From Candidatus Parcubacteria bacterium (GTDB taxonomy: Bacteria; Patescibacteriota; Patescibacteriia; JAACEG01): a DNA stretch of 5,202 bases. Position 1 is the stretch's first letter; each line of letters begins with the position of its first letter. The notes below the pieces were generated by a model, which was not told the DNA's origin, made no database searches, and saw only the letters and a list, made by a program, of their open reading frames with translations. Position numbers and translations under genes: made by a program. Of this stretch, positions 1-5,202 are shown piece after piece. The stretch is taken from positions 1-5,202 of the forward strand of contig JAGLJD010000101.1 in assembly GCA_023142625.1 (NCBI GenBank), in the 5' to 3' direction.

Positions 1-1393
1 TTTTTGTATCCTTAATAATGTATCCGCTTTTTTCTATCTCTTTTCGCAACCTGTCCGCTTCCGCCCAATTTTTTTCCGCTCGCGCTTCTTTTCTTTTAAT
101 AATTAAATTTTCTATATCTTTTTCTATAAACTCATTCTTTATTACTTTTGTCATTCTTTTTTTTAAACTTAACCCAAAAACCTTGTCAAAATCCAAAATC
201 GTAGCTAATTTTTCTTTATTTGGCAAATCAGATTTTAACAATTCCTGCGCGACCGCCAATCCTTGCGGCATATTCAAATCATTATTGATAACTTTTAAAA
301 ATTTTTCTTTAAACTCTTTGTCAATATCATCGGTCTGTAATTTTTTGTCCGTTATTATTTGGTAAAGATATCTTACTCGGCTATTTAAACGATTTAATGC
401 GCATTGCGCATTATCCATTACTTCCTCGCTCCACTCCATCGGCTTTCGATAATGAGTTTGCAGAGCCGCAAAGCGATAGATTAGTGGAAGATACCCTTTT
501 TTAATAAGCACATTTTCCAAAATTAAAAAATTCTCCTCGCTTTTTGCCATTTTTTTGCCGCCGGCGATATTCAGAAACGCGCCGTGCATCCAATAATTAA
601 AAAACTTTTTGCCTGTTGCCGCCTCGCTCTGCGCGATTTCATTAGTATGATGGACATCAATATGGTCAATTCCGCCGCAATGAATATCAAGCTGACCACC
701 TAAACATTCTATGCTCATCGCGGAGCATTCAATATGCCAGCCGGGAAAACCGATTCCCCAAGGGCTGTCCCATTCCATCTGTCGTTTTTCATTTTTCGGG
801 CTAAATTTCCAAAGCGCAAAATCGGTTGGATTTCTTTTTTCTAAATTTTTTTCTACTCGCGCCCCCTCTTGCAGTTTTTCTAAATTCTGGCGGCTTAGTT
901 TTGCGTAATCTCTAAACTTTGAAGTGTCAAAATAGATGCCGTCGCTGATTTTATAAGCATAATTTTTCTCTTCCAATTTTTTAATCATCTTAATTTGCTC
1001 GAGGATATAATCGGTCGCCTTGCACCAAACATTCGGTTCAATAATATTCAATTTTTTTATATCATCCTTAAACGCTTTCGTGTAAAATTCCGCAATTTCC
1101 CAAGCGGTCTTTCCTTCTCTTTTTGCTCCTTTTTCCAGCTTATCCTCTCCCATATCCCGATCGCCAGTAAGATGCCCGACATCCGTAATGTTCATAATAT
1201 GCTTAACTTTATAACCATTATAAATCAAGACGCGCTTTAAAATGTCTTCAAAAATATATGTCCGCAGATTGCCGATATGCGCGTAATCATAAACAGTCGG
1301 GCCGCAAGTATACAGTCCGACTTCGCCTTTTTTGATTGGCGTAAATTCTTCTTTTTTTCTGCTTAATGTATTGTATAAAAACAGTTTTCTCAT
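1..1393 (-). CDS. cysS: Cysteine--tRNA ligase (CysRS), 3' end cut by window edge
   Basis: Class I aminoacyl-tRNA synthetase that activates cysteine with ATP and charges tRNA-Cys in the cytoplasm. The frame is open from ATG at 1393 to the window edge, giving 464 visible residues; E. coli CysRS has 461. The Rossmann signature HIGN (the usual CysRS form of HIGH) is at residues 39-42, just after YTCGPTVYD. The KMSKS loop reads KMAKS at 281-285. Zinc ligands by family alignment are C30, C223 (HIEC), H248 and E252 (HHTNE). The helical anticodon-binding part follows ([11 protein letters not shown], then [10 protein letters not shown]). The last visible residues (SGYIIKDTK) match the usual extreme C-terminus, so only a few residues are probably missing. 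The ATG overlaps the stop of the upstream PH-domain gene (ATGA). An AGGAG lies about 16 nt upstream, too far for an ideal ribosome site, so coupling is likely. The start fits the family N-terminus (RKLFLYNT). Confidence 0.97.
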   Translation of the reverse strand, partial: MRKLFLYNTLSRKKEEFTPIKKGEVGLYTCGPTVYDYAHIGNLRTYIFEDILKRVLIYNGYKVKHIMNITDVGHLTGDRDMGEDKLEKGAKREGKTAWEIAEFYTKAFKDDIKKLNIIEPNVWCKATDYILEQIKMIKKLEEKNYAYKISDGIYFDTSKFRDYAKLSRQNLEKLQEGARVEKNLEKRNPTDFALWKFSPKNEKRQMEWDSPWGIGFPGWHIECSAMSIECLGGQLDIHCGGIDHIDVHHTNEIAQSEAATGKKFFNYWMHGAFLNIAGGKKMAKSEENFLILENVLIKKGYLPLIYRFAALQTHYRKPMEWSEEVMDNAQCALNRLNSRVRYLYQIITDKKLQTDDIDKEFKEKFLKVINNDLNMPQGLAVAQELLKSDLPNKEKLATILDFDKVFGLSLKKRMTKVIKNEFIEKDIENLIIKRKEARAEKNWAEADRLRKEIEKSGYIIKDTK

Positions 1394-1956
1394 ATCTTGA
1401 TTTTGTCTTCTCCTTTTAATATTTTCTTAAAACGCTTGGTCTCTTTAACTAATATTAAAATCTTCTTGCGCGTGTCTGCCGGATGCGGAACTTTTCTAAA
1501 AATAAATCTCTGCTGAGTTCCAGCGGTCTGAATATGCACATCTCCGTAATCTAAAAAAGTCGGAATTATGCCATGCACCTCCGAGGTGATATCTTGTATT
1601 TTTTCTATCTTCTGCTCGGAAATAACGCGAGAGAAAAGCCCTTTTTGCTCTATATTTAAAATTCTCACATTTGTCACTATCCAAACATCTAAATGATAGT
1701 CTATAAAATTCGCGAACAAAAAAAGCCAAATTCCCAAATAATACGCGCTAAACAGCAATAAAATAAATGGCGCGAAAAAATAATGCTCTAAAATTCCGAT
1801 TATAAAATTATTAATTATAGTAAGAAAAATGACCGGCGTAATAGCCAAAAATGCGAAAAGCAGAATTGATTTAAAAAATATAAACCAATGCCTTCGCAAA
1901 ATTAAAATCGTTTTTTCATCGTCTAATTGGTTTGGAAGCTTATCTTTATTAAACAT
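1390..1956 (-). CDS. PH domain-containing membrane protein (bPH_2/DUF304-like)
   Basis: A 188-aa protein with a short charged N-terminus (residues 1-24), two hydrophobic segments likely to span the membrane (about 26-50 and 60-83), and a soluble domain (about 86-170). That domain resembles the bacterial pleckstrin-homology family bPH_2: [15 protein letters not shown], then the strand [18 protein letters not shown], then the [11 protein letters not shown] strand pair and a C-terminal helix beginning near PADTRKKI. The Lys-rich tail ends in KGEDKIKI. Proteins of this build are widespread in bacteria and their molecular role is mostly unknown; membrane anchoring is inferred from hydrophobicity. 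The ATG lies 2 nt after the stop of the small membrane protein gene, with no clear Shine-Dalgarno sequence. The UGA stop overlaps the cysS ATG by 4 nt. Tight packing between two genes suggests translational coupling, and perhaps a shared role with the small membrane protein upstream. Confidence 0.85.
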   Translation of the reverse strand: MFNKDKLPNQLDDEKTILILRRHWFIFFKSILLFAFLAITPVIFLTIINNFIIGILEHYFFAPFILLLFSAYYLGIWLFLFANFIDYHLDVWIVTNVRILNIEQKGLFSRVISEQKIEKIQDITSEVHGIIPTFLDYGDVHIQTAGTQQRFIFRKVPHPADTRKKILILVKETKRFKKILKGEDKIKI

Positions 1957-1958
1957 AT

Positions 1959-2183
1959 TTAAAACAAATTTATCGCGATATTCCAGTCAATTTCCGCAAT
2001 ATTTAAAAACGACACTGTTAAAATTGATGCTATCCCGATACAGAACAGCGCCGCGATAAAATCAACTAACAGGCTCCTAAATCCGAAGCGAAAAAGATGG
2101 TAAAAATTAAAAAACACGAATATAAAAAATATCGCTAAAAAAATAAAATATGGAAGCAGTAAAATTGATAAAGAAAAAGACAT
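1959..2183 (-). CDS. Small two-helix membrane protein, unknown function
   Basis: A 74-aa, very hydrophobic protein read from ATG at 2183. Two likely membrane helices cover about residues 5-27 and 40-62, joined by a short polar turn with two arginines (FRFGFRS) and followed by a short tail (AEIDWNIAINLF). No family is recognised and no catalytic motif is visible. An in-frame TTG at 2189 would overlap the ruvB stop (TTGA) and add two residues; the ATG, 2 nt beyond that stop, is the simpler choice. Neither start has a Shine-Dalgarno sequence, so translation probably depends on ribosomes finishing ruvB. The stop is 2 nt before the next ATG, that of the PH-domain membrane protein. The position between ruvB and a two-helix PH protein makes a joint membrane function with the latter plausible, but this is inference. 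The real-gene call rests on the seamless fit into the operon. Confidence 0.72.
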   Translation of the reverse strand: MSFSLSILLLPYFIFLAIFFIFVFFNFYHLFRFGFRSLLVDFIAALFCIGIASILTVSFLNIAEIDWNIAINLF

Positions 2184-2185
2184 AA

Positions 2186-3208
2186 TCAAAATAATTTTTT
2201 TGCAAACTTAACGCCTAAATGCTCGTAGGCGGCTTCGGTTGCGACGCGGCCTTGAGGCGTTCTGTGCAGGAAACCGATCTGCATTAAAAACGGCTCGTAT
2301 ATCTCTTCAATTGTCCTTGTTTCCTCAAATGTCGCAGCTGCCAAAGTATTAACACCAATAGGTCCGCCGTTGAATTTTTCAATAATAACTTGTAAAATGC
2401 GCCTATCAACCTCATCTAATCCAAGTTCGTCTACCTCTAAAGCGTTCAGTGAATGCCTGCTCACGGCTTCTGTAATTATGCCGTCAAATTTAACTTCGGC
2501 AAAATCGCGAACCCGTTTCAAGAGCCGATTGGCAACACGCGGGGTCTTGCGGGATCGTTTTGCGATTTCGCTTACAGCTTTTTCCTCGGTTTCAATATTC
2601 AAAATATCAGCGCTTCTTGCAACAATTTTCTCAACTTCTTTATTATTGTAAAAATTAAGATGATATGTGTCGCCGAAACGATCGCGCAACGGCGAAGAAA
2701 TCAACCCTATTCTTGTGGTCGCTCCTATAATCGTAAATTTCGGCAGATCAAGCCGAAGCGTGCGCGCGGAAGGTCCCTGCCCGATAATAATATCAAGGGC
2801 GTAATCTTCCATTGCAGGATAAAGAATTTCTTCAATTGTTTTATTTAAGCGATGAATTTCGTCAATAAAAAGAATATCCCTTTCCTGCAAATTAGTTAAA
2901 ATAGCAGCTAAATCGCCAGTTTTTTCAATAACAGGACCTGAGGTCACTTTAATATTCACGCTCATTTCGTTCGCTATAATATACGCCAATGTTGTTTTTC
3001 CAAGCCCAGGAGGTCCGTATAAAAGCAAGTGCTCAATCGGCTCCTTGCGCTTTAAGGCGGCCTGCATAAAAATTTCCAAATTCTCTTTTATCTTTTTCTG
3101 CCCGATATATTCTTTTAAATTTTTCGGGCGCAAAGACAGATCAAACGATTTATCCTCGTCTTTTTCGCCGCTTGAAACAATGCGATTGTCATCTTCTATT
3201 TTTTTCAT
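2186..3208 (-). CDS. ruvB: Holliday junction branch migration ATPase RuvB
   Basis: A 340-aa AAA+ motor of the RuvAB complex, which drives branch migration of Holliday junctions before RuvC cleavage. Length is normal for the family and all expected parts are present. [12 protein letters not shown] is at about residues 26-37, Walker A GPPGLGKT at 65-72 and Walker B LFIDEI at 113-118. Sensor 1 lies in GATTR (162-166), followed by SPLRDRFG (172-179), which carries the likely arginine finger R175. Sensor 2 is in [11 protein letters not shown] (220-230). The C-terminal winged-helix DNA-binding domain includes [12 protein letters not shown] (281-292), [14 protein letters not shown] and RTPQGRVAT. 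The first 20 or so residues are polar and poorly conserved, as is usual. No Shine-Dalgarno sequence is evident before the ATG. The gene follows the palindromic element and is the first of the tightly packed ruvB-to-cysS run. No ruvA or ruvC lies in the window. Confidence 0.98.
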   Translation of the reverse strand: MKKIEDDNRIVSSGEKDEDKSFDLSLRPKNLKEYIGQKKIKENLEIFMQAALKRKEPIEHLLLYGPPGLGKTTLAYIIANEMSVNIKVTSGPVIEKTGDLAAILTNLQERDILFIDEIHRLNKTIEEILYPAMEDYALDIIIGQGPSARTLRLDLPKFTIIGATTRIGLISSPLRDRFGDTYHLNFYNNKEVEKIVARSADILNIETEEKAVSEIAKRSRKTPRVANRLLKRVRDFAEVKFDGIITEAVSRHSLNALEVDELGLDEVDRRILQVIIEKFNGGPIGVNTLAAATFEETRTIEEIYEPFLMQIGFLHRTPQGRVATEAAYEHLGVKFAKKLF

Positions 3209-3249
3209 TGTTTTTTATTTTACTCGTTGGTTCCATAGTCCAAAATTGA

Positions 3250-3265
3250 GTCCGCGACGGCGGAC
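3250..3265. repeat. Short perfect GC-rich hairpin inside the palindromic element
   Basis: GTCCGC (3250-3255) and GCGGAC (3260-3265) form a perfect 6-bp stem around a GACG loop. It is strikingly GC-rich against the AT-rich surroundings and sits at the centre of the left-hand hairpin of the element, between 3229-3241 and 3273-3284. Confidence 0.65.
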
Positions 3266-3331
3266 GAAATGAGGCTGTGGAACCTTTATGTAAAAACTTA
3301 AAGACTTGTTGCGTAATAACTTTTGCATTTA

Positions 3332-3362
3332 GGTTCCACAGCCCTATCGGGACTATGGAACC
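3332..3362 (-). repeat. 13-bp hairpin (right half of the palindromic element)
   Basis: Read on the minus strand, GGTTCCATAGTCC pairs with GGGCTGTGGAACC around a 5-nt loop (CGATA): 13 pairs, two of them G-U wobbles. It would form in any mRNA running from the DUF167-family gene into ruvB, starting 24 nt after the DUF167 stop. On the other strand the same arms carry C-A mismatches, so the RNA fold favours the minus strand here. No U-tract follows, so a role in 3'-end stability or processing is more likely than termination. Confidence 0.6.
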
Positions 3363-3385
3363 AACATATTACTTTATTATTTTAA

Positions 3386-3655
3386 TTATTTTATTATTTT
3401 TACCAATTTTAGCCGACTGCTTTTTCCGCTTATAATCTCAATTTTATCTTTATCCACTTTAAACTCGCCAACCAGCAATTTAATCAATTCTCTGTTCGCC
3501 TTTCCTTTCTCAGGAACTGCCGCGATATTAACTTTAATTATTCCGCTATCTATCAACATCTTGCAAAATCCAGACTTCGCTACATTTGTTTTGACTTTAA
3601 TTTTTAAATACAAACTCCCCTTTTCCTTTAATTCTCTAATTTTATTATTAAACAT
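3386..3655 (-). CDS. DUF167 (YggU-family) protein
   Basis: An 89-aa protein covering a whole DUF167 domain. The family signature is clear: LYLKIKVKTNVAKSGF near the N-terminus (residues 16-31), IIKVNIAAVPEKGKANREL (39-57) with the hallmark P..GKAN, then FKVDKDKIEIISGKSSRLKLVKI (65-87) with the conserved G..SR.K. These are small soluble alpha/beta proteins found in bacteria, archaea and eukaryotes; the function is not established. The ATG at 3655 has no Shine-Dalgarno sequence. The gene is divergent from the 80-aa gene, with 89 bp between the start codons. Downstream on the same strand come the palindromic element and ruvB, 177 bp away, so co-transcription with ruvB is possible but not shown. 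Confidence 0.92.
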   Translation of the reverse strand: MFNNKIRELKEKGSLYLKIKVKTNVAKSGFCKMLIDSGIIKVNIAAVPEKGKANRELIKLLVGEFKVDKDKIEIISGKSSRLKLVKIIK

Positions 3656-3670
3656 TTTTAAATTTTAGGG

Positions 3671-3698
3671 TTGACTTATAAATATTTTCTGTTATACT
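3671..3698 (+). promoter_or_regulatory. Sigma70-type promoter of the 80-aa gene
   Basis: TTGACT (3671-3676; 5 of 6 consensus) is followed after 16 nt by TATACT (3693-3698; 5 of 6 consensus). Transcription would start near 3705, giving a leader of about 40 nt before the ATG at 3745. It is the best promoter match I see in the window and is correctly placed for this gene. Confidence 0.75.
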
Positions 3699-3714
3699 GC
3701 AATGAAGTTTTATT

Positions 3715-3742
3715 ATTATAAATATTTTACAAGGAGGGGAAA
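3715..3742 (-). promoter_or_regulatory. Possible divergent promoter for the DUF167-family gene
   Basis: On the minus strand a perfect TATAAT occurs at 3720-3715, about 60 nt before the ATG at 3655. The matching -35 region 16 nt upstream (TTTCCC at 3742-3737) is poor. In a region this AT-rich a TATAAT can occur by chance, so this is tentative. Confidence 0.3.
3731..3737 (+). promoter_or_regulatory. Strong Shine-Dalgarno site of the 80-aa gene
   Basis: AAGGAGG, a near-perfect anti-16S match, ends 7 nt before the ATG at 3745. This fixes the start codon. It contrasts with the other genes here, which have weak, distant or no recognisable Shine-Dalgarno sequences. Confidence 0.85.
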
Positions 3743-3744
3743 AA

Positions 3745-3987
3745 ATGACTAAAAAAATCAAAAAATGTCAGTATTGGATAGTTGAAAATGGTTCCGTCGC
3801 ATTTGTGACAACAAAAGGCGCAGGTCGCAATTGGTTCGTTAATCTCATCGAAAGCGAGGGGTGTTTTTCCGAAAATTTCGAAATGACGGATGATGAGGAT
3901 TTTAAAACAAGAATCAGCAAAACTGTTGCCAAAAGCATAGCAATCAACTATGTAAAAAAAAGAATCAAACGAATTTTAAATATTTAA
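3745..3987 (+). CDS. Hypothetical 80-aa basic protein
   Basis: I do not recognise a family. The protein has a lysine-rich start (MTKKIKKCQYW), then a stretch that looks like beta strands (about residues 9-35, WIVENGSVAFVTTKGAGRN then WFVNLI), an acidic middle (about 37-53, including MTDDEDF), and a likely basic amphipathic C-terminal helix (about 55-79, ending in VKKRIKRILNI). There is no signal peptide or membrane segment. Cysteines occur at 8 and 40. A basic, small soluble protein could bind nucleic acid, but nothing seen proves this. The case that the gene is real is strong: a good promoter, an AAGGAGG ribosome site at ideal spacing and an intrinsic terminator 24 nt after the stop. It is transcribed alone, against the strand of every other gene in the window, which suggests independent and possibly high expression. 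Confidence 0.82.
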   Translation: MTKKIKKCQYWIVENGSVAFVTTKGAGRNWFVNLIESEGCFSENFEMTDDEDFKTRISKTVAKSIAINYVKKRIKRILNI

Positions 3988-4010
3988 TTATAATATACTT
4001 CAATTCCTGG

Positions 4011-4050
4011 TCTCGGGCTATGATTTATATAGCCCGAGATTTCTTTTTTT
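4011..4050 (+). terminator. Intrinsic terminator after the 80-aa gene
   Basis: A perfect 11-bp stem, TCTCGGGCTAT (4011-4021) with ATAGCCCGAGA (4029-4039), around a 7-nt loop, is followed by TTTCTTTTTTT (4040-4050). It begins 24 nt after the TAA of the 80-aa gene. On the minus strand no U-tract follows the stem, so it should act on plus-strand transcripts only. Confidence 0.9.
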
Positions 4051-4090
4051 AAAAAAACCTGCATTTTATATAAAACTATAAAATCGCCCG

Positions 4091-5164
4091 CTATTTAACA
4101 TCACTATATTTCCCAAGCTCCTCTTTAAAAAAATCAACAAACGGTATCGGCGACGGATTGATATTATTCAGCATTGCCAAATAAAAACTGGCATAGCTTC
4201 CCAGAATCAACATTTCAAAAGACTGTAAAAATTTTGTTTTAGAAATAAGATTATATTCTATAAAATTTATTTTATTCTTTTTAAGGACTTTCTGGGTGAT
4301 TTTATACCTGATCTGATTTCGCTTATCATACAGTTTGGAATTAAAAAAAATAAAAAATAGATTTTTATTATTAACTTTCGGATTTGGCAATCCTTCTAAC
4401 AGATGATGGCAAATTTCAGGAATTCTAAACCATTTGGAAAAATTTTTAGCGTTTTCATTTATCTGATTGCTAAAAGCGTGCGCGTTGCCAGTTAAAAATT
4501 CTGAAGCGATAATAATCGGGATTTTCTTCTCTATTTTCTTGCTGATTTTTAAAGCCGAATTGTTTTTAGCTCTAACGCTGAATTTTTCGCTAAAATCATC
4601 TATATTATTTATAATCTGCTTGATTTCAGCATCCTTTACGCTGATTATTCCAATTTTCCGCAATAACAGCAGCTGGCTAAAAATTGAATATCCTAACCCC
4701 ATTCTCGGCTCATTGCAAGAATTATACTTCGGGTCAAAAATATAAAATGGAATATTCTGTTTTTCAGCTATTTTTTTTAACTTGCCTCCCGAAGCGATGA
4801 TAAACATTTTCGCGCCTCTTTTTTTTCCTTCCGAAAAAGCGGACACGGTCTCTTCGGTGCTACCGGAATAACTGGAAATGATTAAAAGCGTATTTTTATC
4901 AATATAAGCAGGCAGATGATAACTGTTCATTATTTCAACTGGAAATTTCAGTTCATTTTTAAAAATTGACTTTATAATATGCGCGCCTAAACCTGACCCG
5001 CCCATTCCGCTGACAACAATATTTTTAATATTTTTATAATTTGACGGTATTTTTATATTTTCCAGATCTTTAAAAACTTGATTGCACTGTAAAAACAACT
5101 CTTTAATAGAGTTATACATATTCTGCTTGTCTAAATTTTTAATGGTTTTTAAATTTATATTCAT
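4091..5164 (-). CDS. Bifunctional phosphoglucose/phosphomannose isomerase (SIS domain)
   Basis: A 357-aa cytoplasmic sugar isomerase of the archaeal/bacterial PGI/PMI family, which interconverts fructose 6-phosphate with glucose 6-phosphate and mannose 6-phosphate. Two SIS-type halves are visible. In the first are the phosphate-loop GMGGSGLGA (residues 53-61), SSYSGSTEE (97-105) and EPRMGLGY (152-159), whose arginine is conserved in the family. The second has EFLTGNAHAFSNQINENAK (222-240) and PEICHHLLEGLPNP (249-262), with the likely catalytic pair E237 and H253, spaced as in the family. The C-terminal PSPIPFVDFFKEELGK carries the conserved lysine helix. The ATG at 5164 is preferred; an in-frame GTG at 5170 would add two residues. 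Neither has a Shine-Dalgarno sequence. The gene ends in TAG, convergent with the 80-aa gene. Substrate range cannot be read from sequence, so a single activity remains possible. Confidence 0.9.
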   Translation of the reverse strand: MNINLKTIKNLDKQNMYNSIKELFLQCNQVFKDLENIKIPSNYKNIKNIVVSGMGGSGLGAHIIKSIFKNELKFPVEIMNSYHLPAYIDKNTLLIISSYSGSTEETVSAFSEGKKRGAKMFIIASGGKLKKIAEKQNIPFYIFDPKYNSCNEPRMGLGYSIFSQLLLLRKIGIISVKDAEIKQIINNIDDFSEKFSVRAKNNSALKISKKIEKKIPIIIASEFLTGNAHAFSNQINENAKNFSKWFRIPEICHHLLEGLPNPKVNNKNLFFIFFNSKLYDKRNQIRYKITQKVLKKNKINFIEYNLISKTKFLQSFEMLILGSYASFYLAMLNNINPSPIPFVDFFKEELGKYSDVK

Positions 5165-5202
5165 GATCACTTTTTTTAAAAAAATTAAAAAATATTATCT
5201 GG

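Larger units (their letters stand above)
3226..3365. repeat. Nested palindromic element (BIME/MITE-like), about 140 bp
   Basis: The ends are a perfect 16-bp inverted repeat: GTTGGTTCCATAGTCC at 3226-3241 and its reverse complement at 3350-3365. Inside lies a second perfect inverted pair of 13 bp: GGCTGTGGAACCT at 3273-3285 and its reverse complement at 3331-3343. Outer and inner arms are related (GGTTCCATAGTCC versus GGTTCCACAGCC), so adjacent arms can also pair as two local hairpins. A third hairpin sits in the left half: GTCCGC, loop GACG, GCGGAC (3250-3265). The central spacer (3286-3330) is plain AT-rich sequence. The element fills nearly all of the gap between the DUF167-family gene and ruvB. 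No target duplication is visible at its edges. Two inverted REP-like units around a spacer suggest a BIME mobilised by an IS200-like Y1 (RAYT) transposase, or a MITE; either is inference. None of the hairpins is followed by a U-tract, so it is not a typical terminator. Confidence 0.8.

Noticed and set aside
541..553. KMAKS in place of KMSKS in CysRS as an anomaly.
   Set aside because: The second position of the loop motif varies among class I synthetases; the key lysines and the final serine are kept.
711..1240. Plus-strand open frames opposite cysS, and similar frames opposite ruvB and the isomerase.
   Set aside because: They overlap well-supported minus-strand genes and show composition expected of antisense reading, with no ribosome sites or recognisable motifs.
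3215..3328. A 37-codon minus-strand reading frame starting with ATG inside the palindromic element and ending just before ruvB.
   Set aside because: It lies almost wholly in repeat arms and hairpins, has no ribosome site and resembles no protein family. It is most likely a chance frame across the element.
3226..3365. The palindromic element as an intrinsic terminator.
   Set aside because: None of its hairpins is followed by a run of T on either strand.
3219..3373. Target-site duplication flanking the palindromic element.
   Set aside because: The bases directly outside the arms (ACTC on the left, ATAT on the right) do not match. A TACT occurs near both ends but not at equivalent positions.
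3790..3800. GGTTCCGTCGC in the 80-aa gene as a fragment of the palindromic element.
   Set aside because: Only GGTTCC matches the arms; the rest is ordinary coding sequence.
4051..4084. Possible minus-strand terminator of the isomerase gene: an 8-bp stem of only A and T (4063-4070 with 4077-4084) followed by GCAGG and seven T.
   Set aside because: An all-AT stem separated from the T run by 5 nt is weak and could arise by chance in this composition.
1..5202. CRISPR array, tRNA, rRNA, toxin-antitoxin or defence genes.
   Set aside because: No regularly spaced direct repeats, no cloverleaf-like segment and no matching protein motifs were seen.

Overview
The window is AT-rich bacterial DNA with tightly packed genes and few Shine-Dalgarno sequences. 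Gene content and protein style (a two-helix membrane protein with a bacterial PH domain, RuvB, a CysRS with a GGIDHI..HHTNE zinc-site segment, and an SIS-type phosphoglucose/phosphomannose isomerase) suggest a Patescibacteria/CPR lineage, probably Parcubacteria-like. This is inference from style, not from a marker gene. UGA ends two genes (ruvB and the PH-domain gene), so the recoded code of Gracilibacteria/Absconditabacteria does not apply.

Layout from right to left on the minus strand: a phosphoglucose/phosphomannose isomerase gene (4091-5164), then a short plus-strand island (about 3671-4050), then a minus-strand cluster: DUF167/YggU-family gene (3386-3655), a 140-bp nested palindromic element (3226-3365), ruvB (2186-3208), a small two-helix membrane protein (1959-2183), a PH-domain membrane protein (1390-1956) and cysS (1-1393, running off the left edge). 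From ruvB to cysS the genes abut or overlap by a few bases, so they look like one translationally coupled operon. It mixes DNA repair, a membrane module and translation, which suggests shared transcription rather than one pathway.

The plus-strand island holds one unrecognised 80-aa gene with a near-consensus sigma70-type promoter, an excellent Shine-Dalgarno site and a strong intrinsic terminator. It is divergent from the DUF167 gene and convergent with the isomerase gene. It is the only gene here with such strong expression signals.

The two parts most worth a second look are this orphan gene unit and the palindromic element between the DUF167 gene and ruvB. The element has perfect 16-bp terminal inverted repeats and a second perfect 13-bp inner pair of related sequence, so it can fold either as one long structure or as two local hairpins. 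It resembles a BIME/REP- or MITE-like non-autonomous element. No defence system, CRISPR array, rRNA, tRNA or transposase gene is visible.
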